Shown here: positions 22,501-30,668 of the stretch, in pieces
How positions within the stretch are numbered: position 1 is the first letter of the stretch
How the letters are laid out: every line of letters starts with the position of its first letter
Source of the DNA: Candidatus Pelagibacter communis
GTDB lineage: Bacteria; Pseudomonadota; Alphaproteobacteria; Pelagibacterales; Pelagibacteraceae
DNA: 32,535 nucleotides
Assembly: GCF_001179925.1 (NCBI RefSeq)
Contig: NZ_CVSF01000027.1
Location: forward strand, 1 to 32,535
Direction of reading: 5' to 3'
The notes under the pieces: model-generated
Database searches by the model: none
What the model was told of the DNA's origin: nothing
The model's input: only the letters and a program-made list of their open reading frames with translations
Position numbers and translations under genes: made by a program

Positions 22501-23157
22501 TTTACCTTCAGAAGATAAATATTCAAATAATGGATTTTGTAATGATGGAAACTGTGTATTAACCATATCCATAAATCTTCCAGTTTCTTCATCAAAAGCT
22601 ACAAAGTCTGCTACTGCTCCTCTTGTAGTTGCTTTAGCAAAGTTTACAGCTTTACTTCCACCACTTACTATTTGTAATCCTTTAGCAGGTTTAGTTAAAT
22701 ACCAACCAGATAAGAACTGTGAAATACTTCTTGTGACTGCACCTGTAGCTGTATCGGCATCATCTATGTCTGGAATAAGTTCTTCAAAAGCACTATCGCC
22801 AATTTTAGTTGGGTCTCCAGATACAGGTAATTTAATATTATTATTAATTACATCATCATAAGTATGGTATTGAACAAAACCATTTTCTGCATTGTCACCG
22901 AATGTAAAACCACCAACATTGAATTTTCTCTTCATGTCTTGGCCTACACCTTCAATTAATCTTAATGCAGATTTACCAGCATCGGCTACACCACCAACAG
23001 CTTGAACAGGAACATCTGTAAGTATTCCTCTTTCATCTTCTACTTCCTTATTTTCTTCTGTAGGAAGTTCATTACCTTCTAGTTTTTTAAAGTAATCGTC
23101 TATCTGTTCTTTAGTATAATCGTCTGGAAATGGTACTCCATTTACTATTTGTGCCAT
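19528..23157 (-). CDS. Large internal virion protein (T7 gp16-position)
   Basis: A 1209-residue protein, close to the size of T7 gp16 (1318) and in the same gene position. In T7 this ejectosome component leaves the capsid and crosses the host envelope. Its N-terminus is MAQIVNGVPFPDDYTKEQID, followed by an ALRLIEG/GQDMKRKFNVGGFTFG region. I do not see the lytic-transglycosylase motif that T7 gp16 has at its N-terminus, so wall digestion may be done by another protein or not at all. Several amphipathic and moderately hydrophobic stretches occur near residues 830-870 (VGTTILGTISLLNLTGIITG). It starts one base inside the preceding stop (TAATG). Confidence 0.8.
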   Translation of the reverse strand: MAQIVNGVPFPDDYTKEQIDDYFKKLEGNELPTEENKEVEDERGILTDVPVQAVGGVADAGKSALRLIEGVGQDMKRKFNVGGFTFGDNAENGFVQYHTYDDVINNNIKLPVSGDPTKIGDSAFEELIPDIDDADTATGAVTRSISQFLSGWYLTKPAKGLQIVSGGSKAVNFAKATTRGAVADFVAFDEETGRFMDMVNTQFPSLQNPLFEYLSSEGKDESFYEARLKNAIEGALLGGVMEGTIRGTAPFLKKQLQGFSTWIKLKRKSLAGKNVDNAKLAKLEKELTQQAEENFTASGKKSTQKLITSIVDEASTSEKIAGVVQDIKKTATDDELSKRIVDNFSGYMERVQKGGKTNWRTIDESLDLGLSPRAYADTNFGIIALNAMRKVINAEKKFDVMSTEIIERQATKQGYDIIQTTKMLGQLGNKMEEGLKFMYASQAIQQNLADALYKMSVGLAKGTKEYTENEAKITTALLMRLMRFDDKVASNLGRGLNLRGILKDRNVDLGNDQILNLVRSMDSWNGDFKAFYQGVAQVRDKNMLTRIVDFVFRNRFWNRANEVWMSFALSNPKTQIINVVSTANNLFLRPAQSYLGSKLTWGMDDFTKAQMKEHGQDIAHTVAGYRSYLSDALVFTKKAFNDEDSILFAGSTKFDTNTKALGTSNVAKAIRIPLRGLTAMDEFFKQIAYRARLSSISTREAIEKGASQDKIVMQLKDGTKISEFDEMVAKRFRAGFDESGVIALDKEASRFAKEVTFTKELDGVLGYIQRITNEVPIIKQILPFVKTPANLAIQAIEMTPLGITGKNWKHFTGTSRDAVRIAEVRGRVAVGTTILGTISLLNLTGIITGGYHPDKEIRRQQQSVGFQPYSIKVGDTYIEYGRLDPIGMLVGLVADYGNIYSDLNDKDREKVENNLLSFLVNQQTGAEEDLDMGNKISNMAIATYKAGFKNIASKTYLKGLVDFVTSFDGNAVDKKGLWWLENKVGSYVPNILGKVLNDPFLRETEGFMQAIQKRLGGTGLPKTYNVLGESIVDSTNAPGRLFNNLFNPFTVKKQKDDEVLKAFIKHEINIPALQPVIKGVDLTQFVNPKTGKTAFEEYNELIGKSGLRKDLERTIKSNRFKDAPDQIVLDENNKFGGKKAIVYDRVKFYRDLEFNKIQFSQKYVSKINPKITLGQAYINKDIIKKIGKATNKFPTGMKTGVYDFIDQTK

Positions 23158-24797
23158 TATTTAGGTCTCCTGTCTTCTATAAATATGTTAAATTTCTTGG
23201 ATATTTCTTTACCAAAGCTGTCATAGACAGACTGAATAAATTGACTGTCTGCTAATATATCACCCATTAATAACTTAACCTGTGCATTAAAATCTTTTTG
23301 ATACAGGTAAGGTTTGTTTTCATATTTTGGGTCATTTGCATTTTCTCTATGCCAAGCAACCATGTCTTCTTCAAATTTTCCTCGAAGCATTGGAAGCTCC
23401 ATAGCAAAGCCTGGAATACTAGCTATATCTTTATTCTTTAATATTTCTGTGTACCTTTGATAAGGTGTACTTAAAATAAAGAACTCATTTCTAGTTGATA
23501 TTTGTTTTCTATTTGTAGAATTAAAATAAAATTTAAAATCAGCATTAGTTAATTTTCCATCCCTAGCTAACTCTAAAGCTTTTTGTTTTACTAAATAAGG
23601 ATTACTGTCTTCTAACATCATTAAATCTTCTAGTGCACCCCTGTCACTTGATGTGACTACTACAGATTTATTTAATGCTTCATTAAGACCTCTTAAATAA
23701 AATTGGTCTTTATTAGAATACTTAAATTTTAATTCACCATTATTATCTTCTACTTTTTGATTTAAGAAAGTGCTTAAGTCAAAATCTTCTTGATTAAATG
23801 CGTTAAAAAATTCTACACCTAAATTTTGTTTTTTAATATCTTCTTTAATATTAAATGATTTTTTACTTCCTTCTAAAAATTCTAATTCTTTTGCATTAAG
23901 TGTGGCTATTAATTCTGCTCTAATAGTTTCATTTCTTCTACCACCTTTTTCACCAGCAAATAAACCTGTTCCTAATTTAATATTTCCAAAACCTTCTAAT
24001 ACTTGTCTGGCATAATCAAATCCTTCCTGGTCATTAATTACTTCTAAATATTTATTAAAGCCTGCAAGAAATAAATCATTTGCTCTTTCGCCACTGGTAC
24101 CTAAATCCATAAATGATTTTGTTTCAGATTGTATTTTTGCAAATAAATCTTCCATACTTAAATCATCACCTTGTGCTTCTATAAATATTCCAGAATAATT
24201 TCTTATTGCATTATTTTGTGTATTCTTTTTAATGAAAGCCATTCTTTCAGCCATGTGCTGTTGTTCTCTTTCATTTCTAAATGCAGATGTTTCATTAAAG
24301 AAAGCTTTAGCTTGTGCTATCTGGTCGTAATTACTAATGTTTTCTCTTTCAAAAAATTCTTTTAGTTTTGTTTCATAAACTTCATTCCAGGCATCTGGTG
24401 TTAAGCTTTCTGCTATTCTGTTTTCTGAAGCAAATAAATCAAATTCATTTTTAAATTTTCTAGCTTTGTTAGTTAAATCTAACTCCATCATCTTATTAAA
24501 GTAATGTGGATTAGCTCCTTCTGGTATTTTTCCAGATTTTACTAAATTCTTAAAAGCATCTTTATTAGAGTTATAATCTGCTATTGCTCTATTCTTCTCT
24601 TTTTCTGAAGATTTAATTTCTTCTGTTATTGAATAATTAGAAAGTGAAGGAACCAAGCTTTGTAATGATTTAGATAATTGTACTAATCCTTCGCTTACAT
24701 TTGCTTTCTCTGGCTTATAAAACATATTGTAATCAACAGTTTCAATAGTCATTTCTGGCAATTGATTAAACTCTGGATTTGGGTCTCTTTTAGCCAT
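23157..24797 (-). CDS. Internal virion protein (T7 gp15-position)
   Basis: A 546-residue protein. I choose ATG 24797 (MAKRDPNPEFNQLPEMTIET) with GGGAGGA four bases upstream, rather than a GTG four codons earlier. It is mostly helical and charged with few hydrophobic runs, as in T7 gp15, the middle ejectosome protein. Recognisable stretches include LVQLSKSLQSLVPSLSNYSI near the N-terminus. Start and stop each overlap the neighbours by one base, so it is coupled with the two other internal virion proteins. Assignment rests on position, length and composition. Confidence 0.75.
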   Translation of the reverse strand: MAKRDPNPEFNQLPEMTIETVDYNMFYKPEKANVSEGLVQLSKSLQSLVPSLSNYSITEEIKSSEKEKNRAIADYNSNKDAFKNLVKSGKIPEGANPHYFNKMMELDLTNKARKFKNEFDLFASENRIAESLTPDAWNEVYETKLKEFFERENISNYDQIAQAKAFFNETSAFRNEREQQHMAERMAFIKKNTQNNAIRNYSGIFIEAQGDDLSMEDLFAKIQSETKSFMDLGTSGERANDLFLAGFNKYLEVINDQEGFDYARQVLEGFGNIKLGTGLFAGEKGGRRNETIRAELIATLNAKELEFLEGSKKSFNIKEDIKKQNLGVEFFNAFNQEDFDLSTFLNQKVEDNNGELKFKYSNKDQFYLRGLNEALNKSVVVTSSDRGALEDLMMLEDSNPYLVKQKALELARDGKLTNADFKFYFNSTNRKQISTRNEFFILSTPYQRYTEILKNKDIASIPGFAMELPMLRGKFEEDMVAWHRENANDPKYENKPYLYQKDFNAQVKLLMGDILADSQFIQSVYDSFGKEISKKFNIFIEDRRPK

Positions 24798-25369
24798 TAG
24801 TCCTCCCACCCATCATAATAAAGACTTTCTGAAGTTCCATAATCGTATGGGTCTACATCTGTTTGGTATCTATTTTGTTTTGCTTTGTAATCGTAATAAG
24901 TAGAAGCAAATGATAATCCAGAGGAAATAGCATTATAACCTCTTGTGACTGGTGATACCATTGTAGCTTGTCTTTGATAATTTAAGTCAAGAGCAGGCAT
25001 TGTGTTGTAAAGATAAGCAAATTTACTTCTTTCTACATTTCCTAAAACTCTATTTCTAAAAGTACCTTCAGTGTCATAATAATTTGCTAATAAAAAGTCA
25101 TAAGATTTTCCATTAAAGTTTTCTCTATTAACTTTAAATATTGACCTTTTCTTTCTTGCTAATTTTTCTGCTTCACCAATTTTTTCTAATCTACTTTTTG
25201 TTTTTGTAATTAATTGAGTTGTTTTAACTGTTCTTTTATTTTCTAAACTTTTAAAAGCAATCTCATTTTGTCTTTTTTGTTGGTCTTGTATGGCCTTCTG
25301 TTGTGCAGTTGCAACTTGATATTGCAATACAGCAGATGCACCAGCGACTATTAAAGTTGGATTACACAT
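24797..25369 (-). CDS. Internal virion protein B (T7 gp14-like)
   Basis: A 190-residue protein with the gp14-type start MCNPTLIVAGASAVLQYQVA, a hydrophobic segment that in T7 gp14 helps form a pore in the host outer membrane during ejection. Next is a long charged helix (QQKAIQDQQKRQNEIAFKSL). The C-terminal region is Tyr- and Asp-rich (YDYKAKQNRYQTDVDPYDYG). Length is close to T7 gp14 (196). It is coupled by TAATG overlaps to both neighbours. Confidence 0.83.
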   Translation of the reverse strand: MCNPTLIVAGASAVLQYQVATAQQKAIQDQQKRQNEIAFKSLENKRTVKTTQLITKTKSRLEKIGEAEKLARKKRSIFKVNRENFNGKSYDFLLANYYDTEGTFRNRVLGNVERSKFAYLYNTMPALDLNYQRQATMVSPVTRGYNAISSGLSFASTYYDYKAKQNRYQTDVDPYDYGTSESLYYDGWED

Positions 25370-25839
25370 TATATTTTAACAAATTCATAAAATTTTCTAT
25401 TTTCTATTCCATAATTAATTTCGTTAATGATGGTAAAGCCCATCCACTTTAACCAATTAACATGAAGTTTATTTCTTTTATCTACATAATTATGTAGAAT
25501 TTGATGTTTACCTTTAAGAACATCACAAACATCTTTTGAGTTTCTTAAAAATGATAAACTAATTTTTTTTAAATCATCGGTACCTACCATCCAAATAAAT
25601 CCTATTAGACCATTAGGTACGACACCAAGCATAGCAACTGGTTTACAATCGCCATTACAAATTACTAAAGGAACTGTACTCATCTTTAATCCAGATAGTA
25701 ATGATAATAAAGGTGGTAAACCTGTGACTGCTTTTATTTCTTGTTTATCTTCTTCTCTTAAATTTTCAGATAAATAAATACAATCATTTTCACTTGCTAA
25801 TCTTAAATGAGGTTTATGAGTTGGATGCTTGAGAAACAT
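25369..25839 (-). CDS. Internal virion protein A (T7 gp13-like), GNAT-like fold
   Basis: The start is set at ATG 25839 with GGAAGGAT five bases upstream, giving 156 residues; the frame is open seven codons further, inside the end of the tail tubular B gene. The order of elements, LRLASENDCIYLSENLREED, VICNGDCKPVAMLGVVPNGL, IGFIWMVGTDDLKK, VNWLKWMGFTIINEINYG, is that of an acyltransferase (GNAT) fold, as seen for the gp13-type proteins of marine T7-like phages. Acetyl transfer is not implied, because the acetyl-CoA loop is not clear. It overlaps the upstream gene by 26 bases. Confidence 0.75.
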   Translation of the reverse strand: MFLKHPTHKPHLRLASENDCIYLSENLREEDKQEIKAVTGLPPLLSLLSGLKMSTVPLVICNGDCKPVAMLGVVPNGLIGFIWMVGTDDLKKISLSFLRNSKDVCDVLKGKHQILHNYVDKRNKLHVNWLKWMGFTIINEINYGIENRKFYEFVKI

Positions 25840-28189
25840 AATATCCTTCCCACTCTGCATTTACAAAGTTGCATGGAAGATGACTATTGTTTTTTAATTG
25901 AATAGTTAAATTCTCATTTCTACTTTGTACTGCGAAAGTAAAATCTCCATCCTCAAGGTTTACTGTACCAGCTAATCCTGTTCCAACAATTGTACCTGTA
26001 AATGTTGCACTCGAAGTAGACCTTCCAACTGGAGTGACTTCTGATTGAAAAAATCCTGTATCATTAAAAGATACAGTCCAGTTTCTTATTTGAAGTCTAC
26101 CTTCTCTAATTCTAGTTCTTGACCCTTGTGTATTTTGACCAAGAGCAAGATATTGTTGTGAGAATGTATAAGCAAATTCATACTGCTCACCTATAAAATA
26201 ATTAAATCCTGTTATATCCCCAGCTACAGTTAATGTTGTTCCTGTTTGTGAGGCAAGCGTTATATCTCTTCCTGCTTTATTTGAAGCTCCACTTTTGCCT
26301 ACAAGTTTCATTGTAGCATCAATTGTGTATGGAAGAGTTATTGTAGTGACATTGGTTCCAGAATTATAGCTTTCAGTTATTTGTGAATTATCAAGCTTTC
26401 TGTCTAAATGAGTAAGATAACTTTCTCCTGTATCTGTAGACGCAGGAGCACAATCAACTGTTTCTATGTAAACACCATCTGACCTTTGGATTACCAGATA
26501 TAAAGTAGTTCCAATAAAATCTACATTCAAAATAGTAGTGTTTGCATCGGCACCAATTTTCCATCTATGCCAAGCACTTTGTAATCTTCTGCTTTGTGCA
26601 AAGAACCATTGGTAAATATATAAATTATTTACTTCTCCAGACTTACCACTTAATGCAACTAAAATATTTTCATTAGATGCAATTGCAATTTTAAAAACTT
26701 CTGAAGGTACATACTTTGGAATATTAGCTGTTATATCTTCACCCTGGTTTGTTTCACCATCGGCCTCAACATACATTTCTCTAACTCCAGTAAATTGACC
26801 TTTGTTAAAAAGAAAGAATACATTATTACCAGAACCTTTGGGCTGAACACTATCTAGTGTTTCATATTCTGTAGTGACATTAACAGACACACTTGATGGA
26901 GATAAGCTTGCACCCCCAGTCAATATGAATTGTGTTTGGTCACTAAATAATAAAAGCTTCTCATCAAAAGCGACTGCGTGTTTTAATATTGATACTTTTG
27001 TATGAGCAACATTTATATCTATTGGGTCTGTATCTAAACTGTCTGTGACTGTTTCATTAAAAAATTCAAATACTTCACCAGACCTAGATAAAATTACATT
27101 TTCATCTGCAAGAAAACCTAATCTGTTTCTGTGAAAATAAATATCATTAATCTTACTACCAACAAAACTTGGATTAGGTGAACTGTCTAAATCACCTACA
27201 ACTCTTGTACCCCAACTAGGAACATCATAAGAAGTTCCAGAAAGAGTGTAAGACGAACCATCAACTTGCGTAAATCTAAAATTGCCATCTGCTGTTCTAA
27301 TTAAAACATGAGGCATTGTATCTGGGTCTAAAGTAGTTTCTAAACCTGGAGCTACTGTTTCTTCCCAAATATTTGTGCTTGTTTTAAAAATTACATAATA
27401 GTTATCAAAACTATTTGAAGCATCACCTTGTACTTCAACAACCATATTATTTATAGCTTGAGCTGGTAAATCAGAAAAGTTTTGAACTTTATCTTTTACA
27501 ACTTGTGAAGCCTGGTTTCCATAACCATCGGATGCTGAAACATCAAGTGTGCCAGAAGATTTTACAATTGAAAAACTACTGTCACCAATGTTTGCTAAAG
27601 TAATATTAGATGGACTTCCTACTGCACTTTTTAATCCATCCCTAATGTCTTTTGTGTTTGAATTAGAAGATGTAAAAGTCGTTGTGGTTCCATCAATCGT
27701 CACTGAATATGGAGTGTTATTTATACCTTGTGTGACTGTATAAACTGCTTGTTCTATTTTAGCTGGACTTGTGACCGAGCTGTCCATAGCTACAGTTTTT
27801 TTAGTATTTAAAATATAAGTATAATCATTGACAGTTAATGCTTTGAACTCACTTCGAGGATTAGTCGAAGTTAAATAGTTTGTAGCATTAGTCTGGTTTA
27901 CAACTGTTTTAGCAACTCCATCAACAGTATAAACAACAACACTGCCATTAGTAATAACCACAATGTATCGTTCAGAGGCATCCCTATTAATTGTATGAAT
28001 AAATGCGTTTGATAATGTTGAACTAGAAATTTTTGCTATGTGTTTTGTAGGTGGTCTTTTTTTCAGACCTTCAACAACACCAGAAAAACCATTCTCTTGA
28101 GCTGTCGCTTGATTTTCTAATCTTAATATTTCTGGTTGTTGAGACACACCCCCAATCAAATTGGGTATACTTCTAGTTATTAAAGGCAT
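25814..28189 (-). CDS. Tail tubular protein B (T7 gp12-like nozzle)
   Basis: A 791-residue protein, like T7 gp12 (794), which forms the hexameric tail nozzle. The N-terminus is diagnostic: RSIPNLIGGVSQQPEILRLE, then QENGFSGVVEGLKKRPPT. The body is beta-rich and Ser/Thr-rich with no membrane span. Near 340-365 is FVGSKINDIYFHRNRLGFLA, the conserved HRNRLGF motif of this family. It begins after a 32-codon membrane peptide gene and ends within the gp13-like gene. Confidence 0.94.
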   Translation of the reverse strand: MPLITRSIPNLIGGVSQQPEILRLENQATAQENGFSGVVEGLKKRPPTKHIAKISSSTLSNAFIHTINRDASERYIVVITNGSVVVYTVDGVAKTVVNQTNATNYLTSTNPRSEFKALTVNDYTYILNTKKTVAMDSSVTSPAKIEQAVYTVTQGINNTPYSVTIDGTTTTFTSSNSNTKDIRDGLKSAVGSPSNITLANIGDSSFSIVKSSGTLDVSASDGYGNQASQVVKDKVQNFSDLPAQAINNMVVEVQGDASNSFDNYYVIFKTSTNIWEETVAPGLETTLDPDTMPHVLIRTADGNFRFTQVDGSSYTLSGTSYDVPSWGTRVVGDLDSSPNPSFVGSKINDIYFHRNRLGFLADENVILSRSGEVFEFFNETVTDSLDTDPIDINVAHTKVSILKHAVAFDEKLLLFSDQTQFILTGGASLSPSSVSVNVTTEYETLDSVQPKGSGNNVFFLFNKGQFTGVREMYVEADGETNQGEDITANIPKYVPSEVFKIAIASNENILVALSGKSGEVNNLYIYQWFFAQSRRLQSAWHRWKIGADANTTILNVDFIGTTLYLVIQRSDGVYIETVDCAPASTDTGESYLTHLDRKLDNSQITESYNSGTNVTTITLPYTIDATMKLVGKSGASNKAGRDITLASQTGTTLTVAGDITGFNYFIGEQYEFAYTFSQQYLALGQNTQGSRTRIREGRLQIRNWTVSFNDTGFFQSEVTPVGRSTSSATFTGTIVGTGLAGTVNLEDGDFTFAVQSRNENLTIQLKNNSHLPCNFVNAEWEGYYVSQASNS

Positions 28190-28194
28190 TTTAA

Positions 28195-28293
28195 TTACAC
28201 TATGATTGCAACTACTAAAGCTATAGCAATTAAAGCGATTGCAACTTTATGGTCTGTCCAAAAGTGCATCATTTTTCTCTTAATCATTTCCAT
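28195..28293 (-). CDS. Tiny single-span membrane peptide between tail tubular A and B (32 aa)
   Basis: A 32-codon frame with an excellent ribosome site, GGAGGA, seven bases before ATG 28293; that site overlaps the stop of tail tubular A (TAAGGAGGA). The product has a basic start MEMIKRKMMHFWTDHK and one strongly hydrophobic helix VAIALIAIALVVAIIV at the very end. The frame fits between two structural genes with no slack. T7 has nothing between genes 11 and 12. It could be a small holin-like, antiholin-like or virion membrane peptide. The coding call is strong; function is unknown. Confidence 0.7.
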   Translation of the reverse strand: MEMIKRKMMHFWTDHKVAIALIAIALVVAIIV

Positions 28294-28305
28294 GTTGTGT
28301 CCTCC

Positions 28306-28923
28306 TTAATCAATTAATTTGTATGACCTTGACCTTGCAACAGTCGTCATTTGGTCGTGACTGTTAAAAATACTGTGGTCTGCAACAGAAGCTTCTGCTT
28401 GTTTTAATATTGATAAAGCAACCAATTCATCTTGTTGGCTAAATCTATGTAAAGCGTTAGCTCCTAATGTTCTGTCGTGGAATATTCTTGATGCTCTTAT
28501 AGTTATATATCTACGAGCTTGTTCTGGAATATTTTCAAAATCTAATAAAGATACAATTGTGACATTCTCAAAGTTTTTATCAAATACAAATGTTTCTTTT
28601 GCTAGATTAAATAAAAAACTTCCTCTTATAACTGGGTCATAAGAACTTTTACTTTCTAATAATGGATTTAATTCTATTAACATTACATCATTAGCAACTG
28701 GAATTTTGTTATCTGTGTCTCTTGAAAGTGTTGCTTTGTATGATGTATTAAATTTCCAACCACTTGATTGTACTTCTCTATTTACTTCATCTAAAATATT
28801 TTTTGCCATTGAGGCATCTGTAGGTAAAGAACCTGTTAAAGAGTTTACTGGTGCTTCTCCTATAGTTGAGAGCATAGTATTTACTGCTTCAAGATGTGTA
28901 GTTCTTGTTGTTATTGTAGCCAT
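28306..28923 (-). CDS. Tail tubular protein A (T7 gp11-like gatekeeper)
   Basis: A 205-residue protein, similar to T7 gp11 (196), which forms the dodecameric adaptor below the portal. The start THLEAVNTMLSTIGEAPVNS is the family signature, followed by ILDEVNREVQSSGWKFNTSY. The C-terminal region RYITIRASRIFHDRTLG is also typical. It follows the capsid gene after a strong hairpin (28937-28962) and overlaps the ribosome site of the tiny membrane peptide gene. Confidence 0.93.
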   Translation of the reverse strand: MATITTRTTHLEAVNTMLSTIGEAPVNSLTGSLPTDASMAKNILDEVNREVQSSGWKFNTSYKATLSRDTDNKIPVANDVMLIELNPLLESKSSYDPVIRGSFLFNLAKETFVFDKNFENVTIVSLLDFENIPEQARRYITIRASRIFHDRTLGANALHRFSQQDELVALSILKQAEASVADHSIFNSHDQMTTVARSRSYKLID

Positions 28924-28936
28924 GAATTTTGTGGGA

Positions 28937-28962
28937 GACCTGGCGTATTTCTACGCCAAGTC
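28937..28962 (-). promoter_or_regulatory. Perfect 11-bp hairpin with GAAA loop between capsid and tail tubular A
   Basis: On the minus strand GACTTGGCGTA-GAAA-TACGCCAGGTC: 10 Watson-Crick pairs and one G-T, closed by a GNRA-type tetraloop. It fills the 48-base gap and is followed by no T-run, so it is more likely an RNA-processing, stability or partial-termination element than a full terminator. T7 has its terminator just after the capsid gene, so the position is suggestive. Confidence 0.65.
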
Positions 28963-28971
28963 TTTTAGTCA

Positions 28972-29922
28972 TTATTGTGTTTTGATTTCGCAAGCACTTT
29001 CTGGTCTTAAGATACCATGACCTAAAGCCATTTTTCCGACCATTAGACTGCCTTGTCTTCTTAAATCATATTCACTTTCCATACCTAAATCCATTAGCTT
29101 AACTGTTCCTAATGCACTTTTATGGAAAACAACTGCTTGAGTGTATTGTGCATCAACATTGTAAGTGTTGTTTGTTCCACTTACTGCTGACGAGTTATCT
29201 GCGAAAGCTGTCACTGCTGTGTTTGATTTAACAATATTAACACCAGCAACTTTAATCACAGTTCCATCTGCATACACACCATTGTTTTGAGCTCCAAAAT
29301 CTCTATTCAAGATTTTATCGTTCTGCACAATGTTGTAGTATTGAGCTGGAGATACTACACAAAATCTATCTTCAGAAGGAACATCCTTCTCATCAAGAGT
29401 TTGTGCACAAAAGAAGATACTTTCGATTAATGACGCTACATTTGTACCTGCATCGGCATCAACATGAGAAAGACCTCCATTTCCACCTGTTATAGTTGAT
29501 GAAGCTCTTGCACTTAAAACAGCTAATTGAAGTAGGTTTTTGTCTACTGTATTAGCTAATGCTCTACCCATTTCAGATGTATATGTACTTCTTACATCGT
29601 AGTGGTTTTTAGCTTCGTCTATGTTTGCAATAAACGCAGATGAAACCAAAAGGTCATCAATGTTTATTGTTTTTTCTGCGTGCTTTACAGATGTTCCAAG
29701 TATTTCATTTCCTGGAGTATGATAACTAGCAGAAGTTGTTCCGATTACAGGGAACTGTGCTGACTTACCAGAAGAGATACTTCTAACATTAGTCATTCCT
29801 AACATTTTGTTTTCTCTTTGGAAAGTAGCTAAAACTTCACCAGACCATACTTTTAAGAAAAGAGCATTGACATCATTAGCACCATTTACTTGTCCAAGTC
29901 TGGACACTACTGCATTTGACAT
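28972..29922 (-). CDS. Major capsid protein (T7 gp10-like)
   Basis: A 316-residue HK97-fold capsid protein of the T7 gp10 type (gp10A is 345 residues). Typical stretches are ALFLKVWSGEVLATFQREN, RSISSGKSAQFPVIG, HTPGNEILGT and LLVSSAFIANIDEAKNHYDV in the N-terminal half, with RFCVVSPAQYYNIVQNDKIL and VAGVNIVKSNTAV in the central domain. No gp10B-like frameshift extension is seen after the stop; the next sequence is a hairpin and then tail tubular A. The ribosome site GGAG precedes ATG after a 147-base spacer with another hairpin. Confidence 0.95.
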   Translation of the reverse strand: MSNAVVSRLGQVNGANDVNALFLKVWSGEVLATFQRENKMLGMTNVRSISSGKSAQFPVIGTTSASYHTPGNEILGTSVKHAEKTINIDDLLVSSAFIANIDEAKNHYDVRSTYTSEMGRALANTVDKNLLQLAVLSARASSTITGGNGGLSHVDADAGTNVASLIESIFFCAQTLDEKDVPSEDRFCVVSPAQYYNIVQNDKILNRDFGAQNNGVYADGTVIKVAGVNIVKSNTAVTAFADNSSAVSGTNNTYNVDAQYTQAVVFHKSALGTVKLMDLGMESEYDLRRQGSLMVGKMALGHGILRPESACEIKTQ

Positions 29923-30039
29923 AATTATTCTCCTTTAAATTATGATTTGTTGTTTTAGTTCCTTGCACATACTTCAAGAGTTATCTCTCTGGATATACTC
30001 GCAAGTAAATCCTTTGAGGCAATTTTATCTTTGTGAAGG

Positions 30040-30068
30040 CTCACTCCTCTTTAAGAAGAGTGTGTGAG
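30040..30068 (-). promoter_or_regulatory. Hairpin in the spacer upstream of the capsid gene
   Basis: Two stacked 5-bp stems on the minus strand, CTCAC/GTGAG (30068-30064 with 30044-30040) and CTCTT/AAGAG (30060-30056 with 30051-30047), lie just after the 77-residue gene's stop. The 147-base spacer 29923-30069 holds nothing else I can identify. It could be an RNase III-type processing or stability element setting capsid mRNA levels. Confidence 0.5.
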
Positions 30069-30069
30069 T

Positions 30070-30303
30070 TTAGCAATTCCAAGCTCGAAGTGCTTTATTA
30101 ATTCTACTGTTAGGATTTCTAGCTGTTTTAGCTGAAGTTAATTTTCTCTTCATCCCACGCATCCTAGCACAAAACGAGGCTCGTCTTTTGTTTCCTACTT
30201 TTTTACTAGGTCTTTTTAAATTAGCACCAGTCGTTCTTTTATAAAATTTACGACCAGCTTCATTCAATCCACCAGATGGATTTTGATATTTTTTAGCTAC
30301 CAT
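30070..30303 (-). CDS. Small basic conserved phage protein (77 aa)
   Basis: A 77-residue, Lys/Arg-rich protein with a distinctive C-terminal block (FCARMRGMKRKLTSAKTARN, then INKALRAWNC). The same block occurs in small proteins of many marine phages, where it is a domain of unknown function. The N-terminus QNPSGGLNEAGRKFYKRTTG also fits that family. Two cysteines (FCARM and the C-terminal WNC) are notable. Its start overlaps the holin-like gene stop by one base. A DNA- or capsid-associated role is plausible from charge and position but not established. Confidence 0.75.
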   Translation of the reverse strand: MVAKKYQNPSGGLNEAGRKFYKRTTGANLKRPSKKVGNKRRASFCARMRGMKRKLTSAKTARNPNSRINKALRAWNC

Positions 30304-30668
30304 TATTTCTTACCACGAATTTTATTAACAGTAGATAAACCAAAGCTTCCAGAGTAGACAATAAGTACAGCCCACCAAAATTCTTGTGGAGCTGACTTCA
30401 GTATCTCAAAACCTTTTTCCATCCATGGCTGTGTAGTTGGCCAGAATATTGCTAGAAATATTAATGTAATTTTTATAGTTAATACTTCATCCTTAATACT
30501 AGATTTAGAACTTCGTATTTGTTCTATACTTACATTAGCTTCTGCTTCAATCTCCTTTGCCCTAATGACTTTTTTCTTCTCAATCGAATGGTTTATTGCT
30601 GAAACTGTTTTATCAGCGATAATCCGAGTGAGAGGATTTTTCATTAAAGGCAAAAGAAAATTTAACAT
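30303..30668 (-). CDS. Holin-like membrane protein (121 aa)
   Basis: A 121-residue protein. After a helical, charged first half (VIRAKEIEAEANVSIEQIRS) come two membrane segments: ITLIFLAIFWPTTQPW at about 66-82 and EFWWAVLIVYSGSFGLSTV at about 96-114. The linking GFEILKSAPQ and the KDEVLT start of the membrane region resemble the three-TM holin family found in gene-transfer agents and marine phages. Placement between scaffold and capsid is unusual for a lysis gene in T7-like phages. TAATG overlaps couple it to both neighbours. Confidence 0.7.
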   Translation of the reverse strand: MLNFLLPLMKNPLTRIIADKTVSAINHSIEKKKVIRAKEIEAEANVSIEQIRSSKSSIKDEVLTIKITLIFLAIFWPTTQPWMEKGFEILKSAPQEFWWAVLIVYSGSFGLSTVNKIRGKK

